The position numbers were made by a program, and so were the translations under genes. A stretch of 64,000 bases of DNA, from the NCBI GenBank assembly GCA_019022655.1, contig JAFJYI010000013.1, positions 3,302,501-3,366,500 of the forward strand, written 5' to 3'. Below, piece after piece: positions 1 through 11,402 of the stretch; position 1 is the first letter of the stretch; each line of letters begins with the position of its first letter. Below the pieces are notes generated by a model. It saw only the letters and a program-made list of their open reading frames with translations. It was not told the DNA's origin and made no database searches. The stretch is from Acacia acuminata (lineage: Eukaryota > Streptophyta > Magnoliopsida > Fabales > Fabaceae).

Positions 1-1020
1 GACCAGAGAGCTTCGATCGAAGCTTCCATTGTCACCTTCATCTTCAGATTCTCTCTAGAGTTCTTTTGCAGTTTTCAGCGAGTTTCTAACTTCCCGGCGA
101 GTTCTTCGAGTTTTCCGGCAAAGCTCTTTCCCTCTCTCTATTACCGTGTCTCTATCTTCTTCCTTCCTTATTAACCATTAACCTCCATTCACCTCTGGAG
201 TCTTCTTCTTTCAACGATCAAAACAGGGATGTGACATTCCACTCAGATCGATGACTCCATTTTTTTCCGGCGAATTTCTGACTTCCATGTCAATTTCTTT
301 GTTTCAGCTTATTCAAACGAGAGTTTGAAGCCATGAGAGGCTGATCTTTCTTTTTGTGAGATCTGTGCTTGAGCTAAATTTTAAGAGTTTTTTTTTAATT
401 ATTATTCTAAATAATATAAAAGGCTCCCTATTTTTTTTTTAATCCGGCTTATTTGTAACCCAAGAGACTAAGGTTATATCAAATCATGACATATAGGCCA
501 TCAACTTAATATATTTGATCAATTAAAAATTAAAATTAACTAGAATAATAGTCAAAATTGACTTCCTTTCTACACTATTTGGATAAATTTCCCGTAACTC
601 TTATATTTTGAAAGTGTGGCCAAGGACTAGGTGGTTATGGGTTCTCAGTAAAAAATGTAAAATCATTATTAGTGGTCCAAAAAGAATAATATTAGTGGTT
701 TAGGATACATGTCAAGGACTGAATTGTAAAATGTTTTAGGATAAATGTCAAGGACTGAATTGTAAAATTTTTAAATTGTAGGGAGTTAGTTGCAGTGAGT
801 TAAAATTGAAGGATTAATTACAACCGAATCAAAATTATAAGGAATGCGTTGTACTGAGTCAAAGTATAGAGACTGAGTTACAATTTAGTCAAAATTATAG
901 ACCAAAAGATTAATTTTTCAATAATAAATAATAAAAGCATGGCATGTCATGGGGTGGTTACAGAAAACATTAATAAATAATCAAATTAATTTTTGCTAAT
1001 TATTGATTCCAATGATCCTC
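1..1020. other. Left-edge non-coding DNA, possible gene start at the border
   Basis: Bases 1-350 are pyrimidine-rich on the plus strand, and the rest is AT-rich. A minus-strand ATG at 41-39 opens 13 codons that run off the left edge, but nothing identifies a protein. The pyrimidine-rich run equally suits a plus-strand transcript leader. Bases 360-1020 contain a short tandem repeat and otherwise nothing I can support. Confidence 0.3.
700..768. repeat. Tandem repeat, two ~36-bp units
   Basis: The 33-bp core at 700-732 recurs at 736-768 with one mismatch. Both copies contain TGTCAAGGACTGAATTGTAA. No function is evident. Confidence 0.8.
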
Positions 1021-1277
1021 TATGATTGACCACACTGGCTCTACAATCTCTTTACTATTTCTTATGGGTTAAGGTGCATTTTTGCCAACAAACAATTACT
1101 GAAAGAGCATCCAACACAAATATTTATTAATGGTACCTTAAATGCCAAAAAACAATTAAATTTGTTAAAAAATCATAACACCGTTAGTTGCTTAATAACC
1201 TCCGTTTGACATGATAGCCACATGGAATTTGAAGTACAGCTGGTCCCTTTTTTCTTTTGGTCAATGCCCAGGTGGCT

Positions 1278-1308
<31 letters not shown>

Positions 1309-1391
1309 GGGTCAAGAATGTCCAGGTGGCTTGAAGCAGGAGAAAACAATTCAAGAACCACTCATCCTCCGATTCAAGAACCGCAATCCCT

Positions 1392-1700
1392 AATTCTCAA
1401 GAGTTTCAAACTCTTCGCTATGCATTCGCATCCTCTCCAGCAGATTGATTCCCTCCGTTGCTCCTGACGCAGCCGCAATCGTTGAGTCCATCAAGCGCCG
1501 CCTCGCCGCTCAAGGTAGATCCGCTGAAGCCCTTACTTTCGCTGATTTTTACTCCAAATTTGCTTCAAAATCTTGTGTCAATAATAAATGGGCTATAATT
1601 TATTTACTCAAGATTATACCCGAAGATGGGAAGAACTTGAAAAGCCAATTAGATACTTCGGTCTTGTTGCCCCATTTGGTATTAGCTGAAGATGATTCAG
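1392..1700 (+). pseudogene. Captured exon of gamma-tubulin complex protein 3 (GCP3/SPC98)
   Basis: The fragment resembles the N-terminal region of plant GCP3, a component of the gamma-tubulin ring complex that nucleates microtubules. Recognisable stretches in order are LRYAF, IPSVAPDAAAIVESIKRRL, ALTFADFYSKFASK and VNNKWAIIYLLKI, ending in a D/E-S-rich stretch. The frame changes near 1425, where a small deletion separates LRYAF from the next block, and no natural start codon is evident. The right end is CAG followed by GTAAG, so the capture included a splice donor. It lies wholly inside the Mutator-like element. The family call rests on remembered similarity to the plant protein; I am fairly sure of it. 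It cannot encode a complete GCP3. Confidence 0.75.
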
Positions 1701-2059
1701 GTAAGAATTCAATGATTTTGCTTTGTCATGCTGCTCAGGACAAGAGATAGAATAACGGGTTCTGTTGTTTACCAAGGATCTAGATAAAAGTGATGTCTTT
1801 TGTGGTTTCGCTGACATTGCTTTCCATTGGGTTTCGCTGAGTTTTGCTGAGTTCGCGTCGTTCTTTGTTGTCGCCTTCTCTGCCGCATGCTCAGATCGAT
1901 TTGGGTGTTCTATGTCAAAGTCGAAAGCTTCGGCGTATCTCGTTTTCTCCGTGCTTGAATCCACCTAGGCATTCTTGACCAAAGTCCGAACCATCTAGAA
2001 AGAAATTAACATTTAGCACAATCCAAAGTCCGAACCATCTAGAAAACGAGATAAGCCAA

Positions 2060-2427
2060 AGATTTGGGTGTTCTGCGGTTTGGAAGAAAATTTTTCCAAC
2101 TGATATGTTCTCTGATTTCTACCGATTAAGTATTCAGGATTGGCTTACTTTAGTCATCCACTCCCCATCTCTTGATATCTCCTGGAAAATTGGAGCATGT
2201 ATTACCTGCTGGAAGCTCTAGGATACCCGAAACAGAGGGGTGTTCAACCAGGAGGCCTTCACTCCTGATGGGATCCTGATTCAGATCAATTCCATTGTTG
2301 TTCACACTCGTCGTTGCTTTTCCAGGTTTAATCTTATTTTGTAATCTTGTTTCTCTTACGGTTGTACTACGATTATTCTTTAATGAATTTCATACTTCAT
2401 TCAAAAAAAAAAAAAAAAAAAAAAAAA
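2060..2427 (+). mobile_element. 5'-truncated LINE (L1-type) 3' end with poly(A)
   Basis: The plus strand reads like the zinc-binding C-terminal domain of plant LINE reverse transcriptases (zf-RVT): a VWKKIFP-like start, a W-rich ITCWKL segment, RNRGVFNQE, then a short tail. One stop interrupts the run after ITCWKL. About 60 bases after the coding tail a run of more than 20 A residues begins, as expected for target-primed insertion. A 22-bp direct repeat, CAAAGTCCGAACCATCTAGAAA, sits just upstream at 1979 and 2023. The fragment is nested inside the Mutator-like element, so it inserted later or was captured with it. Confidence 0.6.
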
Positions 2428-2504
2428 GCTTTCGCTGAGTTTGTGTTAGTTCTAAGTACTTTTCTCCGTGCTTGAATCCTTGAATCCACCAGGGCATTCT
2501 TAAC

Positions 2505-2541
<37 letters not shown>

Positions 2542-3365
2542 AATGGCTATCACTTCAAACGGAGATTATTAAGCAACTATTAATTGTTTTTTGACATTTA
2601 AGGTACCATTAATAAATATTTGTGCTGGATGCTCTTTCAGTAATTGTTTATTGGCAAAAATGTACCTTAACCCATTTCTTATCATCATCATTTTTTTTTT
2701 TTTTTTTTTTGGCCACCGTACGTCACCGCTTAAGATGTCGATGCAGCTCAGGAAGGAATAGATGGGATTTAAAACACGACACGGAATAGATAACTTGCCA
2801 CATCTTCATATATGAGAATTTTACGATCAAGGTGATGTTAAAAAGGCTCACATTGCATTGTTTCTGACCCTTCAGCTGTTACATTGAGCTAAAAAAAAAA
2901 AAAAAAAACTTCTAGATACATATAACTCATCCGTGAATGCTCTCAAGACAAAAATAGTCTCTAACCTTTTATTTTGTCATTGTTGGGACAAAACCATGTT
3001 CGATCAATGCTAAAAATTAACTCTTTTATATATAATATAATTTGACTATTTAATCCCAAAAAAACGCTAAAATTAATATATTCTTTCTAAGAAAAACTAA
3101 AATAAAAATTCCTTAGTTATAATTGTTCTATTCTTTTTGCCGGAAAAACAAAGTTTTTCTAAGCTTAGGATTTGCAATATTTTGCTGATTTTTAATTTCT
3201 TCACATGAATCTCATATTCGGACAAGAAAAGACATGATTTTTCATGTTAATATAGAGGAATACTTACATATTCTAAGAGTATCATTTTATCATACTCTAA
3301 CTAATTAAAATACAACAACTTATTTTATTTTAATCCTACAATTCATGTTCATTGTGATTGACTCC

Positions 3366-3770
3366 TATATTTGACAAGGGATAGGGAGAGGTTGTACCAA
3401 CCCAGGAGAAGCAATAGTTTCATACCTGCAACGAGGACATGTGTCATAAGCTTTCACATAAGTAGTAACATCCTCAAACAATTTTCACCACTAAAAGAGA
3501 GCATTGATTCTTTGATAGGTAGCTTGTATTCTGGAATGCCCTCCTTGTGGACTTGAGTGCAACCAATCTATGATTTTCTTTTTAGGAAGCGTCTAAAACA
3601 ATTTGCATCAACTTCAATTTAGGAATTTTAAATAATGCATCAGCTATCGGATTGTCTAGACCATTTTTGTGTTGAATCTCCATAGTCAAACCAACTAGCT
3701 TAGCAACCCAAAGCATCTGAAATGAGGTTCGTAGCTGCTATCCAAAAAGATACCTGTGAAAACTGAAAAG
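3366..3770 (-). pseudogene. Gypsy pol fragment: end of RNase H and integrase zinc finger
   Basis: On the minus strand, reading from 3770 down, an RNase H tail ending in a DNPIADAL motif is followed by an integrase N-terminal zinc-finger stretch with a CPRC pair and a YETIASPGLVQPLPIP segment. These are typical of Ty3/gypsy pol. Several stops interrupt it. No reverse transcriptase lies to the right, because an LTR begins at 3771. It is a dead remnant. Confidence 0.65.
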
Positions 3771-5755
3771 TGTAACATCCCATTTTCGAAAGCGTTTTCA
3801 CGGTATCTTGATCAAATAGAAGCATTGGAAGTAAATGGTGTTGAAAAGTAAGCGGTAAATATCCATTTTGTAATGTATGTGTTAGCTTTTAACAACGTTA
3901 CAAAATTTGAATGTCATCATAAATTACAAAATAAAAGGGCTTCCTCCGGTAGGCTACTATATCTCTGCTTACCCTTGTCTCCGGTCCTGTTCACTCTGGA
4001 TCCTGAAGCTATGGTAAGAGTTGAGGTTCAATACCCATTAAACCTCAGGTAACGGTTAACCTCATATTCATGTACAAGTATGTATGACAGTCATTCATGA
4101 TATCACAACAATATTCACATATGAAAGATAATAACAGAACACAGCCACTGCATATGAACGTTATTACGGTCTGCACTATTCACCGGTGCCACGGTGTACA
4201 CCCGTGTCCTCGCCGCTTAGGAAAACGCAGCGGTATTATCAAAACCATAACCCCGTATAGTTGTATATGTACGATCAATACTTTTAAAAGCAGTTTCGGC
4301 TAGGAATACAACTACCACACATATAGGTATACAATAAACATCGAGTTAGTGTTACAAGATCGTGTCCGTACCTTTGTCGGTGATTTCGGTACGTTGACGG
4401 TTGGACCGTGATCGCGTTTATCCTATAACGGTAATATCGCATTTATTAATCTACAAATAATATCCTAAGAGATATTTTGGCCACTAATGAGCCCTTGGAA
4501 CATTTATTGTTCACGTTATTCCCTCAAAATTCGTAGAACAACGCCGGTACAAATTTGGGTAGAATTTCATCTAACTTTGAAAAATCATAATTAATTCTAT
4601 AAAAATCGAAACGAGGATCGGTAAATTTGTTGGAATCCTTAGGATGTCTATTTTCAATTAAAAATAATCAATTCGCCGAGATTACACAAATCACTCCCAA
4701 GTTTTAAGTTTTGATCCTCCGCCCACAATTTTTCCGAGAAATTCGTAGCCAAATTTTGAGAATTTTTATCTCACTTTACAAAACTCATTTTAACATGTTC
4801 TTGGCATATTTAAAAATCCCTATATGTCTATTTTAACCATGAATTTTCTCAGAATTTTGTGACCATATTTTCAATATGAAATTAAAGCGTTTTCATCATC
4901 GCTTCCGAGAAATTAAACCGATAAAATTTCGCAGGAACTTCGTTACTTTGATGATTTTCTTCCGAAATTTTGCTATATGACCTCCCTCATCATTTTTTCG
5001 AAATAAATCCAATTTTGACCATAAAAACATATAAATAAAATTATCCTAGCATATTTAAGATCTACACTACTTCTACCTAAAAATTTAAGAACTAGAACTT
5101 AAAGAACTTAAAGAACTTAAAGCTAGAGCTAGAGAACTTACCAAGAACTTTGCTCCTTCTCCTCCAAGACACTCTCACTCTCACTTTTTCTCTATATTTC
5201 AGATGTTTTTGCTTTGTGGATTGGTGAGGATTTATGAATGCACTACCCCCCCAATTTATAGGAATTCTTGGGTTAACTACCTAGCAACTTCAAATTACTT
5301 TTAACCCTTGGATTTAATCTTAATAAAGAAGTTTTAATCCCTCCCATACACCTATGAACCGTCCTCCCCCTTTCTCTCTTATACTCTTCATCTTTTTCTC
5401 ATCCCCAAATGCCAATTTAGTTAGGTACAAGTTGGTGTTTTTATTCAAGATCCATTTCCACTTTTTAAATCTTCATTTTATGGCTTAATTAAAGGTCATT
5501 TTTAAACTCTTAAGTCACTTAAATATGAATCTCAAAAGTTTATAAAAATCACTTTGGAGACAACCATGTTCAAGCTTAAATTACGTTTGTTCATAATATC
5601 TACTTATATTTGTTCTATGATCAAAGGTTTTGAAGATACGATTTATTTTCTATTGGTTCTCATTTACTTGTGTTTTGAATTAATCCCAATGGTTTTTATC
5701 TTACCCTTTATTAATTACCCATTAATTACCTAATCTTACATCATTTTTTGCCACA
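3771..5755 (-). mobile_element. Gypsy-type LTR, probably solo, minus orientation
   Basis: The left end is TGTAACATCCC, matching the TGTAAYRTCC ends of the gypsy LTRs at 50474 and 59366. The pyrimidine-rich block near 5155-5200 suggests minus orientation. The right end is uncertain. One candidate is CTTACA at 5737, which gives better inverted ends. The other is CACA at 5755, after which AAAG repeats the AAAG just before 3771. No primer-binding site abuts 3771, so a solo LTR dropped into or beside the pol scrap fits best. It contains no coding region. Confidence 0.5.
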
Positions 5756-8700
5756 AAAGTCTTATATAAAGGACCCTTATCCTCTTCCAACTTTTAATGC
5801 TTGCATGTGCTCTCATCTTTATATGTTTAATATTAATTTAATCCCACTTGCTTCTTCCTCTTTTATTTGGACCGAAACTCACTCTTCAATTAGCCTAGAA
5901 TTTGTGTTTCATTTCCCTTACATTATCATGAAGCAAGAGTTCTCATCTGTTGTTAAATCCTCACTTGGATTATGCTTTATGAAATTCATTTTAAAGCCTT
6001 TAGATTAGCTTTATAATATTTAATCTAAGCCTTTGATGTTGGGTTGGAGAAAAAACTATTTTGGTTCAACCGTGATCATTTTAAAGTATTACTCTTTGCT
6101 TATCAATAATTGCTTCGATCTTGAATTTTGTGAAATTTGTTCCTTTTCCTTTAAGCCCCTATACGCTCCGCATTGCTTAGCAAAAAAAAAAAAAAAAAAA
6201 GTAAGTCCAACAATAGTACCTTGTAAAACCTCAAGGCAATCATCAACTTATCTCGTATAGCCAATGTACTAATTTGTGTCCGGTAAATCCTTCCAAAAGG
6301 CTTCCAGGATGTTTATATTGACACCACAATTTAAAAGTTCAGATGCCTAATCTAGATGGCTAATCCTTCCAGGAGTTGTGATTTTCACTTTTCTCAACAA
6401 AAAAGTAGTGCAACAATGATCATAAATAAAAGGAAAGAGTAAAGGTCTTAATGATCGTAAATAACTATGTAGTCATCAAATTTCATTCCCTTGAGGTTGA
6501 ATATACTATCTAATTCATGACACAGATCAGTAAGAAAAGAACCAAACTCCCATATTTTGCACAGAGGAAACTAAAACTATTTCATCACCGAACAACAAAG
6601 CATAAAAGAAAAATCAAGTAACAAAGCAAACAATTCCGGTCCAAAAGTGGAAGCGAGGCGTGGCAATACGAACCCTATAATCTCTCAACCTGTGGTAATA
6701 TTAAAAGTGGAAATTTGTTTTGTGTGAAAAATATTAAACACGGAAATTTGTTGTGGCAATACGAACCCTATTGCTATTCCATGGTTCTTTATTTAAAAGG
6801 GTTGTCCACTCAAACCCATGTGGTTCACCAAAATGTCACCATATGAATCCCAAGGATCGAGCTTTTGAACAGGGAAGGATACTATAGTATACTAGAGTTG
6901 CTTAAGCCTATGAGAAATTTCAAAATTTACAACCCCACAAAACAGAATCATATACCCATGACGCAGAGAACTTAAAAAGCAGATACTATATTCCGTATGT
7001 GCAGAATATTCCATATAAAAACAGATCAGATCACATTCCATATGATGAGGACTTCTGAAGTACAATATGGTGCATAACATTCGAATGGTTATCATTTATT
7101 CTGCATATGTGGAGGCCACAGATCAGATCCTATATTCTGTATGTGCAGAATATGATTACTGCAATGCATAAACATCTACAACACTTAAAAATAAATGATG
7201 CACTTGAATTCATCAACCTACACAAACCAACACCATGCAACATTTTCAGTTGTACAGTTTCTCCTGTATCAATTTCATCCATTCTATCAAATATCAACTA
7301 CCATTCATATCTATCATGAAATAAAAAACATGCTTCCAATATCTGTTTTTGGTTTTTTAAATCATAACATTATCTTTATTCGAACTCATACTAATAAGAT
7401 TGTCTTATTTTTAATAATAAAGTAAGCTATATTAGCTACGACATGACAAACACGAAACTATTATACAACTACCAAAAATAGCTCATAATCCAAATATATG
7501 ATGCATAAAATATTGTCTGCCTTATGAATTGGGATACAACTCGCGGAGACACACAATGTATACTAACCACACAAAATAAATATAAACATGGTAAACTTTT
7601 GTGCAATTTTAAAATTATTGGGTGGCAATAACACTTATCATGAGCTGATAAAAGAGAAGTCGTACATAGAAACCATACTGCTTCAAATGAAATAGCTTCA
7701 ACAGTTGCATTTTTCACATATACAATGTCTTTATCCTCCTCAGTAGCTAATGCACTTGGTCCTCCAACCTACTCGAAATATAGAAAAATCACTATTAAAA
7801 ACAACAAATACATTGATCAACCTAACCAAACATAAAATAAATTACTAAACTTGAACCTCAGAAGCAACTTCATTAAAATCATCATTTAGTATGCCACATT
7901 CAGTTGGTTGAGAGCAACTGAAACACTTGAGTTTGGGTGATTATCATTATATCTATTCAACTTTATCTTCAAAAACATCTTCCTCTCAACCAACTATTCC
8001 ACCACTTTAGGCAATGCAAAACATAAATTGATGACTTCTCATTTTTAATAGATTTGAGATATATTTTGATATATTTGAGAAGTCATTATTACTAATTTAA
8101 AGAGATTTTATTTAGATTTTAAGAGATATCAATAAGGATGCATCATTTGTGAGATTTCAAGTTAGAAAATAAGTTTTAAGTTTATTTAAAAATAATATTG
8201 ATTACATATATTTTTATATTATTATTATTATATCATTATATCTAGTCAACTTTATCTTCAAAAACATCTTCCTCTCAACCAAATGTTCCACCTCTTTAGG
8301 AAATGCAAAACATAAATCTTCCTAGATATAAGAAAAAAACACTATATAAGCAACCTCAAAGAGACCATCAAATATAACTAAACTCAATATCCATACCTCA
8401 GGAATATCAACTTTCAAATAAGTAGCACTTTTCTTAAATAGCTCAGCTGCATTCTTATTAAAAAAAAGACAGATGCAATGCCAGCAATCATATAATTCAA
8501 CCTGAACCTGTTTGACAAAAAAATGTGACATTCACTAAAGTTAAAGTATGAGAGGAGAGGAATTAGAGGGAGAGATCAATTCCAAGTAACCTACCTACCC
8601 CAAATTCTTCTTTCTCTTTCTGCATCATCCCTCAAGTTCAGAAATCAGGTTTAGCGAAGGAAATCAGATGCTTTAATTCCTCCCTCCTGCAGCACAACAC

Positions 8701-8990
8701 CTGCAAACTGATATGACATTTGCTTTAGAGCTTTGCCAACTTCAGCAAAGAGCATGTAATCAGAATTCTGGTATGAGGTGGGAAATGCAATAATCAGATT
8801 TGAATCAGCATCCCTGTGCTTTCTATTGCAATAATCAGATTTGAATTATGTTAGTCCCTCCTTTCAATTGTTCTGTAAGGGATGTTAAATAACTTAACTA
8901 CTATCAACAAAAGAAACATAATTACTAATAAGGAGAGACAGAATCTAGTTCTTCATACAAGTAAGAGAGCTCAACTCCCTCTTTCTTTCC
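5756..8990. other. Non-coding DNA with unidentifiable minus-strand gene scraps
   Basis: No intact gene is visible. Short coding-like minus-strand stretches occur near 6190-6310 (VDDCLEVLQGTIVGLT), at 8330-8440 (NKNAAELFKKSATYLKVDI) and at 8590-8810 (SNLIIAFPTSYQNSDY followed by FAEVGKALKQMSYQFAG). I do not recognise a family with confidence. The 8330 stretch faintly recalls an RPA-type OB fold. A direct repeat of about 90 bp links 7945-8033 and 8233-8321. GTATGTGCAGAATAT recurs at about 6993 and 7139. Confidence 0.35.
7945..8321. repeat. Direct repeat pair of ~90 bp
   Basis: The copies at 7945-8033 and 8233-8321 share CAACTTTATCTTCAAAAACA and TCTTCCTCTCAACCAA. They are separated by about 200 bp of very AT-rich sequence. 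Confidence 0.75.
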
Positions 8991-9034
8991 AAACCACGTA
9001 AATGATCAAATATTAGAATCAGAATGTACTATAC

Positions 9035-9556
9035 CTTGTTCCAGACCATCAATCTTGGAATTGAAGATACATCTAGTTCTGACAGAACTCTGTCCACAGC
9101 ATCTATCTGTTGTTCTGACAAGGGATGGCTGAACTTCACAGATATTTAATGAGATAAATTAATAATGATGGTCAACATGATAAGTTCTCTTAACATTCTT
9201 TATTCATGTATCTCCTGATATATACCTGATATCGACCACATGCACCAAAAGGGATGACTCAGATATCTCCTCCAGTGTAGCTCTGAAGGCAGCAACCTAC
9301 AGAACGAATTTTTTTTTACAAAGGCTGTCAGGTATGGCTTGATAATAATATGATATTAGATATTTATAACAAAAATCTTATTCTATGATGAATCCTATAA
9401 ACAATCAATGTAAATTAGCAACAGCAAGATTGGTGTCAAACAACTACAGAAAAGGAACTGGGCAGATTATATTATCCCGAAGGGTACCAATGTGGTAGGA
9501 AATTTCTGAATAAAACCAACAGTGTCTGTGAGCAGAAACTCCTTCCCCTTCTTCAT
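9035..9556 (-). pseudogene. Three exons of an HflX-type GTPase
   Basis: Three consecutive minus-strand exons with GT-AG borders and matching phases can be read. Exon 9556-9488 (23 codons) contains the Walker B/G3 motif DTVGF in the context LLTDTVGFIQK. Exon 9296-9226 contains VAAFRATLEEISESSLLVH. Exon 9128-9035 contains HPLSEQQIDAV and the G4-like end VWNK. HflX proteins are ribosome-associated GTPases involved in rescue; plants carry organellar versions. The P-loop (G1) exon upstream and the C-terminal domain downstream cannot be found here, so this looks like a remnant or captured piece rather than a working gene. Phase-perfect splicing across two introns argues it is not very old. Confidence 0.7.
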
Positions 9557-9559
9557 CTG

Positions 9560-11150
9560 GATAAAATTGAAACAACAAAGTATCAAATGTTAAAAGAACT
9601 GTAATTGTAATTCACACAGCAAAAGACTTTATCTTGTAAATTAATTTAGTTTATTATATTGTTCTACCACTATATTAAACTGTACTATGCTGAATTAAAC
9701 TGTAATAGTAGTATAGAATTCTAGTTTTAGAGTAAGTGCAAAATGCATAGACTAACATACTAATATCAAGTCATGAAAATAAATGGAGCAGAGATGCGTA
9801 CCAAGAAAATTCACACCCCCAATTTCTTCTTGAAGAATCTAAATTGAGGACAAGAAATATGAGATATACCAGCAGAACAATCTGTCCACGACACATCATA
9901 GAGAGAAATCTAAAGCAGGGAAAAAGGGACTAATAAATCAACCTTGTCAAAAAACTTGGCTTCAAATTTTTCAGCACGATGATCAGTAATAGTAACAGCT
10001 CATGCATCTTGACAACCTCCAAGCACCACGTAGAAAACATAATGCATGAGCTTCAGAAAACCATAGACAAACTGAACAATGCATCATTCAAATAAAACCA
10101 TTGAATAAGGGAAATAAAGCAGGTGGATGATCCTAACCCCCAACAAAGAATCGTGGCAAGGATTATAGCATCCAGAAAATGATGATCCTAACCCCCAACA
10201 AAGAATCGTGGCCTTTTAAGTGGTTTATACCTATCAAAGGCACAGACGCTAGTGGAAAAAATATACCAAAGAAAAAGAAAAGAATACACCAGACTTCAAA
10301 AGGAGGAGAGAAAAGAGAACAAAAAAAAGCAAACCCACGAAGGCAAATGCTTCCGATTTTACTCTGAAATGGACCCTATGGCACCTGGAGCATCCGATTC
10401 CTTAAATTCGGCAAATAGATCGAAGTGGGTGGGAGGCTGAACTTCCAAATCAACCATGTACCTTGCTTGGTGAGCTGTTGAGGACCTATAAAACGCAGAA
10501 AGAAATTGAAATAAACAAAAAATTTCCATTGTGAGTTGTCCACAGACCCAATCGATCAAAAAAGATGGAAGAATTCTTAAAATTTCCAAGTTAATGGAGT
10601 GTGATTTATGGAATCACAATCAGTGGAGTTTTAAATTTCAAAATTGAAATTGGAAGCAAAATAAAGGCACAACACAGAACCACGAACTAAAACATGAGCA
10701 TATATTAGTAGTCACGTCATTTACCTTAGTTTCATGTGAAAATCCAGACTGATAGACAGAAAATTTGTGATCGACTTATGAGTGGAATTCGTGGGATATA
10801 TGTTCACCAAAGTCTGGCGTGAATCGTAGCAAAAATATCATAGATACCATGTGGGAAAATAAGAATGAAACTGAAAAGAGTTAAGAATTACCAGGTGGGA
10901 GTGATTGTGGAGAGAGAATGAGGGGTTCTTCGATCTTCGACTTCACTCTCAACTTCTTTTTATCCCAATCTTCGATTTCGCTCAGATGGCTTCTCGCATC
11001 ATGTTCGCATCATCTACGGCTTCTCGCTCAGAGGAAGAAGGAAAGCGGGGAACGTTTAAGCAAATGAGAGGCTCTGCAAATCCAAAAAGGGCAGGTGAGG
11101 AAGTGAAATAAAGGAAGGAGGGAGATGGGCATTTTAAATTTCAAAAATTT
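9560..11150 (-). other. Further minus-strand exon-like sequence upstream of the HflX exons
   Basis: A possible exon lies at about 10484-10365. It follows a TTTATAG acceptor and includes ARYMVDLEVQPPTHFDLFAEF before a stop. Another coding-like stretch lies at about 10020-9945 (TDHRAEKFEAKFFDK) and contains a stop. A GTAATTC donor near 10893 could end a leader exon reaching about 11150. I do not recognise these proteins, and it is unclear whether they belong to the HflX remnant. Confidence 0.25.
10126..10212. repeat. Direct repeat, two 32-bp copies
   Basis: GATGATCCTAACCCCCAACA and the next 12 bases occur at 10126-10157 and again at 10181-10212, 55 bp apart. Confidence 0.85.
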
Positions 11151-11314
11151 GAAATGACTGAGGAGTAAAAGCAACGGAGCCAGTCAGCCAGATGAGTGCC
11201 GCACATGAACTGATACGATTGGAAGGAACAGTAAATTGAGTCTTGATGAACAGTAACCGGCATAAATGATATTGATCTCAGGCGCGGAGCCCAAAAAATT
11301 GGGGGCTTGTAGAT

Positions 11315-11402
11315 GGCTTAGTTTGATTTTCTTATTGGCTTAGTTTGATTTTCTTATTGGCTTAGTTTGCTTTTCTTATTGGCTTAGTTTGATTTTCTTA
11401 TT
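11315..11402. repeat. Tandem array, 4 x 22 bp
   Basis: Four head-to-tail copies of a 22-bp unit beginning GGCTTAGTTTGATTTTCTTA. Only the third copy differs, by one base. Confidence 0.95.

Larger units (their letters stand above)
1066..2673. mobile_element. Mutator-like element (Pack-MULE type) with 9-bp TSD
   Basis: The ends are inverted repeats starting GGGTTAAGGTGCATTTTTGCC on the left and its near-exact complement on the right. Similarity runs inward roughly 250 bp, through the T run near 1281-1308 and the matching A run near 2507-2537. The 9-bp direct repeat ATTTCTTAT flanks the element at 1057-1065 and 2674-2682. The paralogous block near 42043-42051 has a single ATTTCTTAT, that is, the unoccupied site. 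No transposase is present, so the element is non-autonomous. It contains a GCP3 exon and a LINE tail. A 9-bp duplication with long terminal inverted repeats is the hallmark of the Mutator superfamily. Confidence 0.88.
1021..3345. repeat. Segmental duplication block A (partner 41985-42920)
   Basis: Bases 1021-1065 and 2674-3345 align along their whole length with about 41985-42920, in the same orientation. Shared landmarks include GATTGACCACACTGGCT, CTATTTCTTAT, GCCACATCTTCAT, CACATTGCATTGTTTCT and TTTTATTTTGTCATTGT. The only large difference is the element at 1066-2673, which is missing from the partner. The two blocks lie about 39 kb apart and bracket the Harbinger element and the resistance gene. 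Confidence 0.85.

Noticed and set aside
2401..2537. A-runs as mRNA polyadenylation or gene ends
   Set aside because: One run is the LINE tail and the other mirrors the T run of the opposite Mutator terminal repeat.
7469..8531. RPA-like (OB-fold) gene or Helitron signature
   Set aside because: The faint motif order on the minus strand is reversed relative to RPA proteins and no Helitron ends were found.
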